From the NCBI GenBank assembly GCA_900208305.1, contig OAPG01000012.1:124001-188000 (forward strand): DNA of 64,000 nt, written 5' to 3'. This stretch comes from Melanopsichium pennsylvanicum (lineage: Eukaryota > Basidiomycota > Ustilaginomycetes > Ustilaginales). A program made the translations under genes and the position numbers. This document shows, one piece after another, positions 50,896 through 61,200 of the stretch; position 1 is the stretch's first letter, and every line of letters starts with the position of its first letter. The notes beneath the pieces were generated by a model. That model saw nothing but the letters and a program-made list of their open reading frames with translations. It ran no database searches and was not told where the DNA came from.

Positions 50896-51320
50896 ATGTC
50901 GTCGTCATCCTCTTCGTCCTCAACATCAGCTCAAGCAAACAACAGCTCCTCTGCTGCAACAAGCTTCTGGGACGGCCTATTCAACTCGGTCTTTTCGCCG
51001 GAATACAACACCATCCCACAACGCATCATGAACTTTTCGTTCTACGGCCTCTTCATCGTCCTTTCCATCCTCATCTTCCTTACAAATTACAACCCGCATG
51101 TGATTGCGCTACTTACACTGGCAGTGGGGTTATGGATGAGCGTCAACTGGTAAGCCAAAATTACGCTGTATAATGTATAAGAGCAACATAGCAAAAATCC
51201 ACCTAACACGGATTTGTATTTGCGATCAACAGGTTCATGAAGGAGCTCGCCAAAATGCCTGCATCAACTAAGCAGGTACAGCAAATGCCAAATGCAGAAG
51301 AGATTAAAAAGGACCTCTGA
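50896..51320 (+). CDS. PKR1: V-ATPase assembly factor Pkr1
   Basis: Small ER membrane protein needed to assemble the Vo sector of the vacuolar ATPase. Exons 50896-51149 and 51233-51320 (phase 2, restoring Trp in SVNWFMKE) encode 113 residues. A Ser-rich N-terminus is followed by FWDGLFNSVFSPE and two membrane helices (FSFYGLFIVLSILIFLTNY and HVIALLTLAVGLWMSVNWF), then a short polar tail ending EEIKKDL. Topology and the F-SPE----I---N motif match the Pkr1 family. The Ser-rich N-terminal 20 residues are longer than in yeast. Confidence 0.87.
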
Positions 51321-51575
51321 ATCACGGCAGAATCGCACATGTTCTTTCCTTTTTTCTTTTTTTTTTCTCTTTTTCCAAACATTCTTCATCACAGTCCACG
51401 ATCGGAAACCTATGCAAGCAAAGATACCTTCAACCACAAACAACTTTTTCAGCATTTGTCCGCATGCACGACCACCAATTCAATGCCGAGTCCCAAAAGT
51501 AATTCATCGATTTGCATCTTAAAACCCAGGCCTAGTTATACGAATGCTGACAAGCGTACCAATACATGCACAATT

Positions 51576-53777
51576 TTACTTGACGGAAGGGTCCCTCCTC
51601 GTATGGGATGAATTGGACCGATTCAGCCTATCCGCTTTGGGCGATCCAACTCCCGAACCCTTATCCTTTAGCAAGGACTGGAAGAAGCTATGCAGCACCT
51701 CGGACTGTTTGGGCGCACCTGGCGAAGTGGTTCCTGAAACCGCTGGACTGGTAGGTCGACTGCTTTTGATATTATCGCCACCTGTCATTGCTGCCACGGC
51801 TGCTGCTGCGGCTGCCGAATTTGTCTCGCGTTTGGATGACGAGCTAGTGCTTGCCTCGAGTCGTGGACGTTCTGGTTTGGAAGGTGTGACATCGTCGGCA
51901 TTGACTTGTCTTGACATGTACTTTTCCACTGACGGAAGGCCAGCGCTGGAACCGGTCATAGGCCCAACAACGCCTCGTTTGCTGAATTTGGATCTCGGGT
52001 CGGGATCCTTTTGCAAAGCAGCATGGTGTTGACCCAGGAAAGCTTGCTCGTCGGGAATGCGCACTCTGCTCGTCGTATCCTTGCCCACGGGTGCTGCTTC
52101 CCAGTCCGAAACAATGTCTTCATATAGGTTCATGGCTGATTGCACTTCATCAGCGCCACCACTGCCATCGTTGGACGCATCGCTCCGTCGATCCGCTTGC
52201 AATTCTTTCTCCAATCGGTCTTCCACCTGTTTAGTCTTTGGGAGATTGCGAGTGCGACGAAGCTTGTCAATTTCGCAATCGTTGTCCCAAGCTTTGGCCA
52301 TGCTGCGGCAGTCAAAAGGCTCGCGAAGCGCTTTGATCTTACCCCAGCTATCCCAGCCGGCGGGTACGAGTAGCGTGTCTCTATCGGTTGTGGAGGCGCG
52401 GTAAGGGAAGCCAAAGACGGTGACTCCTCCGGCTGCTGCGCTGTTTGATGAAGAGTTTGTGGCGTTGAGCTGTTGTTGGGATTGGAGTTGAATGTTGGAA
52501 GGTGTGAAGAGGCGATGGAGGAGGTAGGAGCGCAGAATGTCGATCGACTGTGTACGCGCGGATGAAGTGTAGAAGAGTGCTGCGCCATACTTCATGCAGA
52601 TGGTACGAAGCACTTGCTGGATGTAGTCGAACTGCTCCTCTTTGAATTGCTTGTCACGCTCAAGGCGTGGAATTGCATCTGCCTTTGTGCAGACGACAAC
52701 GATTGGTATGCCGATATTGTCTGTGAGTGTACCGTCCGCGAGAGGATTGGATTCTTGGCCATCGAGCTGCACGCTGACGTTGGTGATGGGCGCTGGGAAG
52801 GCGTGGGTGCCGCTTGGTGAAGGCTCGGATGCGGAGCCATTTGGTTGTCGCGTGCCATCGGTTTGACCAGCGTCTGGGATCCTTTGTGAAGGCTCGACGT
52901 ACGCCCTGATGTATGCCTCGAGACGCTCCTGGATTTCGCCGAGAGCGACGCGCGTCCTGCTCCACTTTGTATCGCGCTGTTGCTGTGAAGAAAGTGCACC
53001 ATCGGAAGCACGGTCTACGAGCTCGTGAAGGATACTGAGCCAGTTTCGAAGATGTTCCAAAAACGTCCATGGATGCTCCCAGTCGAGCAAGATGACTATG
53101 ATGGTATCTTTGAGAGAATCGATGGACGCTTTGGGAGATACAGAGAGGGAGGGGTTGGGTGATGTGGTGGTGGTGGTGGTTGAGGAGAGAGTTGCTGAAG
53201 CAAGTGCTGCCATTGCGGCTGCTGTATCTTGTTCGGTGGAGCTGAGATTGGGTTCTGGGAAAGCGAAAGGGAGCAACGAGGTGTAGGCGTGTTGGGATGA
53301 GTGAAGGGTATAAGCGCCGACGCGAGCTACGATCTCGTCCTTATCGTTTTCATCGCCAATGTCAAAGTAGGCGTAAGCCAGACCAAGGTCATTTGACAAA
53401 GTGGTGTTGTTTAAGGAAGAAGAGGCAATTGAATTGTCGTCGGTTGGTGGTGTGGAAGTGGCGAGAGAGTATTGAGAGTTTGCAGTGATGAGCCCATGGG
53501 GTGATGTGGAAGCAAGAGCGGAGAGGAGGGATGTCTTGCCAGATTTTGGCTCTCCGAGCAGGACGATGTTCTTTGTCAAGATAGCTTTCGAGCTTTTGAC
53601 GCTGTTCAAAATGTTGGACCACAGATCTTGGTGAAGAGGCGTATCGTGTTGCGATGAGTGGGTGGGTGTTGCTTTGTTTGCGTGGGTGTGTGGAGATGTT
53701 TTGATTGAAGAGTTGGCATGGTCGAAAGCAGAGGATAGACTGGCTTGCGCCTTGTCAGGAGTAGCAGGTGGTGCCAT
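51576..53777 (-). CDS. Cytoplasmic dynein light intermediate chain
   Basis: Subunit of dynein-1 that links the heavy chain to cargo adaptors. 733 residues from the ATG at 53777, intronless. A Ras-like fold starts with KNIVLLGEPKSGKTSLLSAL (P-loop), followed by LAYAYFDIGDE, IVILLDWEHPWTFLEHLRNWL (the highly conserved DLIC segment, 21 residues from I), VVCTKADAIPRLERD, FDYIQQVLRTICMKYGAALFYTS and GWDSWGKIKAL. The C-terminal 250 residues are disordered with Ser/Arg and an Ala run. They would hold the adaptor-binding helix (HSFFQSLLKDK matches the short F-F--LL helix). Conserved DLIC motifs make the call safe. Confidence 0.92.
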   Translation of the reverse strand: MAPPATPDKAQASLSSAFDHANSSIKTSPHTHANKATPTHSSQHDTPLHQDLWSNILNSVKSSKAILTKNIVLLGEPKSGKTSLLSALASTSPHGLITANSQYSLATSTPPTDDNSIASSSLNNTTLSNDLGLAYAYFDIGDENDKDEIVARVGAYTLHSSQHAYTSLLPFAFPEPNLSSTEQDTAAAMAALASATLSSTTTTTTSPNPSLSVSPKASIDSLKDTIIVILLDWEHPWTFLEHLRNWLSILHELVDRASDGALSSQQQRDTKWSRTRVALGEIQERLEAYIRAYVEPSQRIPDAGQTDGTRQPNGSASEPSPSGTHAFPAPITNVSVQLDGQESNPLADGTLTDNIGIPIVVVCTKADAIPRLERDKQFKEEQFDYIQQVLRTICMKYGAALFYTSSARTQSIDILRSYLLHRLFTPSNIQLQSQQQLNATNSSSNSAAAGGVTVFGFPYRASTTDRDTLLVPAGWDSWGKIKALREPFDCRSMAKAWDNDCEIDKLRRTRNLPKTKQVEDRLEKELQADRRSDASNDGSGGADEVQSAMNLYEDIVSDWEAAPVGKDTTSRVRIPDEQAFLGQHHAALQKDPDPRSKFSKRGVVGPMTGSSAGLPSVEKYMSRQVNADDVTPSKPERPRLEASTSSSSKRETNSAAAAAAVAAMTGGDNIKSSRPTSPAVSGTTSPGAPKQSEVLHSFFQSLLKDKGSGVGSPKADRLNRSNSSHTRRDPSVK

Positions 53778-54528
53778 GATTAGCGAAGTTAATATCACTC
53801 TGTGAACGAGTAGCGCCAACGGAGGAAGTAGACCAAGTGAAAGAGATGATGATGTTGATGATGATACAATCCTAAAAGCAACTTGAATGTTACACATATA
53901 CATACACAAACACATATGAATTATTAATACTTTTCACAAAGTAACACACCAAAGTGTGTGTCTATGTAGTCCAATCGGGCGATCGGGATCAAGCTATTGG
54001 ACAAAATTGAGATTGGACGCCTGAGACCTACTTAAGCGTTGTTACAACCTAAGATTAGACATGTCCCGTTAATATTACCGTATTATACATATTAGGTGCC
54101 GCTAACTTAGCCAAAGTTACAGAAATCAGAAATTAAAAATTAGAAATGATAATTAAAATGAACAGACTGCACAATAAAGGTGAATATACTTACTCTGCAG
54201 TCGCTGTCGTCACGAGCAACATTCGCCCAATTTGTGCCTCAACGCCAGAGAGGTCAGACTATGTGACAGGCCTCTTGCCTTACCCCCTTACCCCCTTCCC
54301 CCCTTCCCCCCTTCCCCCTTTTGCCCCGCACTCTCACTCTCACCATCTTGATCACATTATCACTCAACCACCATCTCTCTCAAAAAAAAAGACCAGGCTA
54401 AACGATATCAGATCCTTGGTACCATAAACTAATCGTTTAATCTCTGCCATCAGCATTCGTACTTTTCATATACTTCACCTCTGCCACACGACACAATCTC
54501 TCTACAACCTTCCTATATTCCTCAAATC
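53778..54528. other. Divergent intergenic region dynein LIC / GLC8
   Basis: 751 bp, AT-rich on the left, with C-tract repeats at 54277-54320. No gene seen. Confidence 0.45.
54277..54320 (+). repeat. C-tract repeat (CCCCCTTA / CCCCCCTT units)
   Basis: At least five runs of 5-6 C separated by TTA or TT, about 210 bp before the GLC8 start. The opposite strand is G-rich with the spacing expected for a G-quadruplex. Confidence 0.85.
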
Positions 54529-55736
54529 ATGTTAAGCCCACGACATTCTCCCCCTCCTTCCGCCGCGGCTCCCAAGCCCAAAGGAATCCTCAAGAACGCC
54601 GGTGAGCGTACAACTTCTAAAGCAGAAGCTCTAGCCACTGAAGAAGATGCCGCCAACAGGTGAGTCACTTCTCCTGTCACACCCTTCAAAAAACACATCA
54701 GCCCACTAACGCTTTCACCTTGCTCTTTCTCTCTCTCTCTCTATATATGTATCTCTCTTTCTTCCTCTTTATACTCACTCTTCACACTCAATCAGACTGC
54801 AATGGGACGAATCCAACTTGACGCTTCACGAGATCGAACGCGAGCAGCAGGATCCACGTATGAAGATTGACGAGCCCAAGACTCCCTTCGTTCATGGCAC
54901 TGCGTTGGGACCCGTTGGAGATGAAGATTGTAAGTGGTACATGCACTTGACCTCGCTTGCACCAAAACTCGGTTCAGCTCGAGCCAAATATATTGACGCT
55001 TGTGCGCTTCTTGCCTTATCAATAGTCTTTGATCTTGATAGTACCGTGCCAAGTATAAGCGCTGGGAGCAGCCGACGTGGCTCATCAGCTCAACAGCTTG
55101 CCATCAACACTTCCGCCAACGCAGGAGCCGGTCATGCAGCAGGCGAACGTTACGGTCTGGCCGTTGGACTAGACGCAGCAGACTTGGCCAACAAAAGCAA
55201 CATCAATAACTTTAATAACAACAACGACAACGTGGTAATGACAGCATCCGAAGGCGCGGTTCGACCTCTCTCGGCCAGATCCACCTCTCGCTCGCCATCG
55301 TTTTCGCTTCCTCCCAAGAGCCCATCTTCGCGCCGATCCAGCTCCAGATCTGCCACCGCTGCTGCAGCTGACGACCAGAGGAGCGACGTTCGACAGCAGG
55401 CACACGATATGGAAATCGACGATCAAGGCGACGGTCAAGTCGAAGAGGAGGATGTTGATCCCGAAAGTAAGTAACACTCAACTCGATGTAGTATGCAGAG
55501 CTTAGAGTGCATGATTTGAAATGCTGACCATCAACATGTTTTGCCTGTCTGCTACTTTAGCCCAAGCCAAGCACGCCGCTTTTGCAGCAAAGAGAAACCA
55601 ACACTACGGTAACGAAGCAGAAGCCATGAAGATTGCGGCGGCACTCGCAGCACAGGGAGATGACGATGAGGAAGACGACGATGAGCCAGCCCTTCCTCCT
55701 GTACCCACTGTTCCCAACGGCACCGCTGCAAGATGA
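54529..55736 (+). CDS. GLC8: Protein phosphatase 1 inhibitor-2 / Glc8 homolog
   Basis: Regulates PP1 (Glc7-type) activity. Exons 54529-54659, 54796-54929, 55026-55466 and 55561-55736 give 293 residues. The three inhibitor-2 PP1-contact motifs appear in order: PKGILKNAG near the N-terminus, LQWDESNLTLHEIE followed by MKIDEPKTPFV (with the Thr-Pro phosphorylation site), and KRNQHYGNEAEAMK in the last exon (the HYNE helix that enters the PP1 active site). The tail is acidic. Between the second and third motifs is a roughly 135-residue low-complexity Ser/Ala/Asn insertion, which makes it longer than yeast Glc8 (229). Confidence 0.9.
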
Positions 55737-56440
55737 TGTGCCATTCTTGTCTCGCTGTGACCCTCTTCATACCCTGTCTATTTTCTTCCTGATATCTCTG
55801 TACCATGCCACTCTCATCAAGTTGTGCTTATACCATGCGCATGGCATCTCGCATGTCGACAACGTCCGTCATGTGGCTGATTGAATGCTTTTAATTGACA
55901 TTTCCATTACAGTCTGAATCCTCGTTTAGTGTGTAGATAGGGACGCTTCTCTGCTCATCGCATCTCAGTAGGTTTCAGTCTGAAAGGAATCAAGACCAAC
56001 ACACAACGCCTCACCATTCGTATGGCCCAATCCAACACTCAACCGCACCGCCCTCCTGCAATCTCCAATTTTTTTTTGCTTTTGTTTTGTTTTTTGTCTT
56101 TTTTATTTTTTTTTGGGATTTTGATTTGTTCGAAAGATTTCTGCACAGGAAAGGGGTCATAGAATTCAAGTGACCGAGGAGGTCTCAACCACCGACAACG
56201 CTTTCTCTATCACCAACACCATCACCCCGTCACCACCATCAGCAGCACTGGCATCCATACCCGCAACAATAACTATCATCCCTATGCACTCTGTGCAGCT
56301 GACATATCCTGGCAACAGCAACTATTAATGTAACCCCTTTCACGATTCAAGTTGACGAAATTTTCTCATCTACCTACAGCGTCTTGCCATTCAACCGCTT
56401 CGACACTTGCACCTCTCTCACTCGCTCTGAAACTCACACG

Positions 56441-56477
<37 letters not shown>

Positions 56478-56520
56478 TATACCACCTCCGAACTGCCTAT
56501 ATATATCAGGCCGTCTGAAC
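55737..56520. other. Intergenic with C37 tract
   Basis: No gene. Includes T-rich runs near 56069-56115 and the C37 homopolymer ending 43 bp before the next start codon. Confidence 0.5.
56441..56477 (+). repeat. Poly-C tract, 37 nt
   Basis: Uninterrupted C run (poly-G on the minus strand) at -80 to -44 relative to the ATG at 56521, so probably inside the promoter or 5' leader. Length is likely unstable and hard to sequence accurately. Confidence 0.9.
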
Positions 56521-57867
56521 ATGGACCTTTCAACGCTCAATCAATCGCTCAAGGAGGAAGAGTCGTCAAGCCAACGTCGTAGCACTCACCTTCGGGCTGC
56601 CGAGGATGAACTCAACGCTTTTTTTCGTTCTTCTGCACTCGGTCTCACTACACTTTATCGTCAAGGTGTAGCAGCGAGTAAGGTCAGTTATGAAAAAGGT
56701 TATGCGCATGCGTTGGCACATGTGTTGGAACTCTGGGATAAGGATAGGGGTTGGCTCAAAGGGTATTTGCAGCGAAGGATCGAAGCTATTGAGGCTTCGG
56801 TGGATGGTGAGGATGAGGGTGAAGATCTGAAAGATACCGTTGCAGTACAGCAACAACAGCAACAACAACAACAACAACAGACGCCGCAACAAAGCTCAAG
56901 TAGCAGTTTGCCGCCACCAACACCACACCAATCGACGAGGTCCACAGATTCACACAGACAGATCAATAAACGATCGCGCTCTGCTTTTTCTAACAATCAC
57001 CCTTCGAGCTCGCATCATCTTGGCTACCACCAAGAAGAGTCTCCCGAACAACAACGCCGATTTCACCGCATACCCCAAGCCTCAACAGCAGTGGCAGCAG
57101 CAGCAGCAGCATCATCATCGTCAATTTCCTCCGAGTCCTCCTCGCGACTCTATCAGTCTCCGTCTTCTTCGGCATCATCATCATTCAAATTCAGCACACC
57201 GCTTCAATATCCACCATCATCATCCACCGCCAATACCAAAGCTCATAGCAGTACTAGCATGAATTCCAAACTCGCACCAGCAACGCGAGCGGCAGATGGA
57301 GGAGGAGGGGTGATCAAAACTTGTTCGGATCGTGCCACTTTACTTCGAAGGTTACAAAAGTTGAAAGGTTTACGAGCGGGAGGTAGAGGTAGAGTGATTG
57401 ACAAGATTCAAAGCGAAATTGAGAGACCGTTGAAGGGAAAGGATGATATGGTGGATGAAGGGGAGGAGGAGGATGTTATAATTTCGACTTTGGGTGATGG
57501 AAATGTTGTTAATGATGATGGGGATGCATGGACGGATGAAGAGACGCATACTCATAGTGAGAATGATGATGATGATGATAATGATGATAATGATGGTGGG
57601 GGTGGTGGTAGAACGATGAAAAGTGGTTGTTTGACTCGTATTCATGGGGTTAATAAGAGGAACGTTTGGTCTGAAAGGACGGTTTTTCAACACAATCAGC
57701 CAAGCGATTGTAGTGATAGAAATGTAGAAGCGAATGAAAAGGTTTTGGAAAGGTTGGATCGACGTAAAAGAAGAAGAACTAAAAAGGTTGATGCGGTTAA
57801 TGCACATGTAGATGCAGAGGTTTTACGAGGAGATCAAAGTTGTGGTAGTAATGTAGATTGGAGATGA
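56521..57867 (+). CDS. HAPSTR1/UPF0472-like protein (tentative)
   Basis: 448 residues, intronless. Residues about 28-95 (LNAFFRSSALGLTTLYRQG, then SYEKGYAHALAHVLELWDKDR and YLQRRIEAIE) resemble the conserved core of human HAPSTR1 (C16orf72): F--AA--VT-LYK-S, S---G---G----VL-W and a basic helix. HAPSTR1 dimerises, acts in nuclear stress responses and is a partner of HUWE1. The match was made from memory of the family pattern and is not certain. The rest is low complexity: a Gln run (109-120), Ser and Ala runs, and an acidic Asp/Asn run. A C-terminal RLDRRKRRRTKK is a likely nuclear signal. The N-terminal third has different composition from the repeat-rich remainder. Confidence 0.6.
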   Translation: MDLSTLNQSLKEEESSSQRRSTHLRAAEDELNAFFRSSALGLTTLYRQGVAASKVSYEKGYAHALAHVLELWDKDRGWLKGYLQRRIEAIEASVDGEDEGEDLKDTVAVQQQQQQQQQQQTPQQSSSSSLPPPTPHQSTRSTDSHRQINKRSRSAFSNNHPSSSHHLGYHQEESPEQQRRFHRIPQASTAVAAAAAASSSSISSESSSRLYQSPSSSASSSFKFSTPLQYPPSSSTANTKAHSSTSMNSKLAPATRAADGGGGVIKTCSDRATLLRRLQKLKGLRAGGRGRVIDKIQSEIERPLKGKDDMVDEGEEEDVIISTLGDGNVVNDDGDAWTDEETHTHSENDDDDDNDDNDGGGGGRTMKSGCLTRIHGVNKRNVWSERTVFQHNQPSDCSDRNVEANEKVLERLDRRKRRRTKKVDAVNAHVDAEVLRGDQSCGSNVDWR

Positions 57868-58234
57868 GCTGTTTTGTAATTTTTTTTTATATTTTTTTTT
57901 TTTGGGTGCACAATAATTACATATGTACTTTGCTGCTATTGCTATGTGTGTATATTTTGTGTGTTTTGCAAGGATTCCCACATTCAATTAACATAACGGA
58001 ACAGATGTCAATGACCAACTTCATCAAGAAAGTCGTTCTTCCAACACAACAAATGCGCACCTATTACTGCTTTTGATTTACTCTCCAACCCCGAAACACA
58101 CACACACACACACATCACATGCAAATCCATTGAGCACAAACACACGTTGGTAAGATGGAATTGTTTTGGCAAAAAAAAAAGAAAAGAAAAAGATGTGAAT
58201 TGACAAACACAAGTAAAGTAGTAACTTAGTAAAA
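57868..58234. other. Convergent intergenic region
   Basis: 3' ends of the HAPSTR1-like and lipin genes. Contains T runs and a CA microsatellite (58096-58114). Confidence 0.5.
58096..58114. repeat. (CA)n microsatellite
   Basis: About nine CA units in the shared 3' region. Confidence 0.8.
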
Positions 58235-61200
58235 CTAACCCTTCCATTCAAACCTTATCTCACCAGTCTCCAAGAGTTCGTCCCCATCATCATCTTCCAT
58301 CATCCCCTCCATCTCCTCATCTTCATCTTCATCTTCATCCTCTTCCTCTTCCTCTTCCTCGTCATCCATCGCTTCATCCTCACTTGGCCTCTTGGCTTGT
58401 TCGCCTTGCAACACTCTTGACCCTCCCTCACCCATTCTCTTTGCTCTACCTTGTTGCTTTTGTTGTTGTTGATGATCAAAGGCAAACTCATCGCCTTGAT
58501 TATTAGAAAAACTGTTCAACCTCGACCTCAACTCTCCCCCACCAAAACTCGATACATCATCATTGTCATCCGCATCCAGACCTTCACTGTCGTAAAATTC
58601 CTGCCCTTCATCCTCACTTTCGGGCTCGGCTGTAATCACCGGTCCAACCAGTGGACTTGTTGCTCTCTTTGTCGTCATCGAATCGTTCGACGGCTCAGGA
58701 CTTGCGGCTCTCCGTCTCCAAGGAGCTGTCCAACTCGATCCCGATGGTGAGGATGTTATGTTGGTACTCGACTCTAGCGTAGGTTCAGCCGAGGTCGCCC
58801 TTCGAGTTCGATCATACGCATCACCTCCAAATTCGGGCGGAACGGAATTGGAATGTTCTGGTTTTGCCCAACCCGTCGTTGACGACTGACTACCTTTCCT
58901 ACTCAGACCCAATGAACCTAGACCGAATCTCGAAAGTCGACCAGGCTTCTCCTCTCCCAGACCACCACCCGCCGCTCCCTTTTCCATCCCACCACCACCA
59001 CCAATCGTCGTCGTCGCTCCGGAATCAGACGTAACACTTCTAACACTCCTCAACGACCTCCCCGACCTAGCACTCAATGCCGGACTAACAGGTGGCGTGC
59101 CCAACAACTCTTCATCATCCGGCAGCTCTATATCCACGATTCCCGGTCTCCAGTAGTTGAAATCATTGTACTCGGGCTTCCTAGGCTCCTTTTCCTCCTT
59201 TGCTGTAATCGGTGGAAACATCTGATCCACCAAATCCGTCATGTGGATATAACTCGATTTGTATCCCGCGAGTTCCAACAGCTCCATTTTGACCTCGCCA
59301 TTGGTATCAATGGTGAAAATGCGAGACGAGGGGATATTGACAGATCGATACGAGAGCGCATCGGTAATGCGATTGCCGAAACCGGCATAGAAGGGTGTGG
59401 GATGGTCTTCTTTCTTCTGCGGCTTCATCTCGTTTGTGATGAGCGAAAGAGCGGGCGACGAAGGAGATGGGGAAAGAGCACGTTGTGTTGTTGAAGAGGA
59501 TCGGATGCTAACAGTATCGTCAGCTCCGGCAGTGGTGGCTTCTGAAGACAATGCTGCAGTTGCTGCTCCTGCACCGGGACTGTCATCTACACCAGCACCC
59601 GTCTTGGCCTTCTCCACAGCTTTCGGGTCCAAATTCTTGATGTCCCCTCCAGGCTGACTCTGAGCCGTCCTGGGATCCGCACCAAACAGCCTCGCAATGT
59701 CCCTCAGACAAGCCATCTTGAAAACCTCGGGCTTCCTCAGAATCACCTCTCGATGCAGACTCGCAATCAATCGATCGGGCGACATGATCACTGGTCCATC
59801 CGGCAATTGATAGCCACTCTGCCTGATGCCCTTGAGATAATCCCTGGTCGAGTCAGCCTGACCAATGGCTCTGGAGGTGAGGTACATGATACGGTATCCG
59901 TTCCTCGCAATATCAGTGTAAAGTTTCGCAACTCCAATGTGCGTCCAATCTCGACCGATCATAGTGAACACGTGACCCAGTGCATCCGACTTGGTAATGG
60001 TTCCGTCAATATCCGAAACGACGATCTTGTGGTTCGACTCCCACACGAAGATTCGAGCAGTACACGACGCAACACCAGAGTAAGAAGATGTGACCGAGAA
60101 CGTGATGCTGTTGGATCCTTTGCGGAGGTTCAGCGACTTGAGTTGGTCCGAGGTCAATCGAAGCGTCTTGGCATATGTCTTGCCTGCTCGTTCAGTCGCA
60201 GCAGCGGACTTTTCGGCGATTTTGTCCTTGGCGAGTTTGTCCGCCTCAGCCTTGTCTGCATCGAGCAGGACCGAGTCGGTGCTGGACCTTTCGAGATGCA
60301 CCTCTGTGTCTGCAGCCGCTTTCTTGGGCTTGGACGCGGCGGAATCGTCGGCGGCTTGAACGTCTGCAGCCTGCTTCAAATCAGGAATGCTCTTACTGCT
60401 CCCCTTCCACCAGCGCGACCAATAACTAGCCCGCGACGAGCGATTTGCTCCCTCGGCTTCCTCATCCATGTTTGTGGCCGATGTGTCACCAGAAAGCGTG
60501 CGACGATAGAGCGACAGCGTTGCTAGGACCGCTGATGCGTTCTCCCAGGTCAAGAATCGATCGTGATATCGAATGACCAATCGCTCATCATTGACCACAT
60601 CTTCATCATGCGCAAAGCGCTCGAAGGAGACCCTGTTCTCCCTGAATGTATATTCATCGGCCTCCTCGTCTTGGCCAAACGCCCCACTGTAGCACAAGCT
60701 CAATTCGAAAGAATGCGAACTGGCTTCAAGTTGTAGCAGGAACGTGTATGGTTCGGACTCGGAGCTGGTGAGCTTACCCGCAACTTCACCCTCAGCCGTG
60801 TGACGGCGAAGCGCTTCGAGTGCGGATGCATCTGAGGATCGAGATGCTTCGTAGCCATCTGTGCTGGCGAAGCGGGTACGACGGCGACGACGGGGCTCGC
60901 CGGTGGGTGTGGACGACGAGGACTCGCCAGCTGGGTCAGCCCACTGCCAGCGACTGTTGCTCGACAGCCCCAAGTGGGCTGCGCTCGTGTCACCCAGATA
61001 GACAGGCGGCGCCTCCTCGCTTGGCAAACGTAGCTCGCGGAGACTCGAAACGACCTTCGATACCGAGTAAGATGAGGTCAGGCCTTCTGTGGAGTTTTCG
61101 ATTGAATTGTGACCTGAAGCAGACCTAGCTCGAGCGACCTCAGCCTCGGTGTCCGAAAGCGAGAATTCGTGGGTATGACGGGAGCGAGGTCCGTTCGGAC

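Noticed and set aside
54277..54320. Interstitial telomere sequence
   Set aside because: The units are CCCCCTTA and CCCCCCTT, not CCCTAA, and they occur within ordinary gene space.
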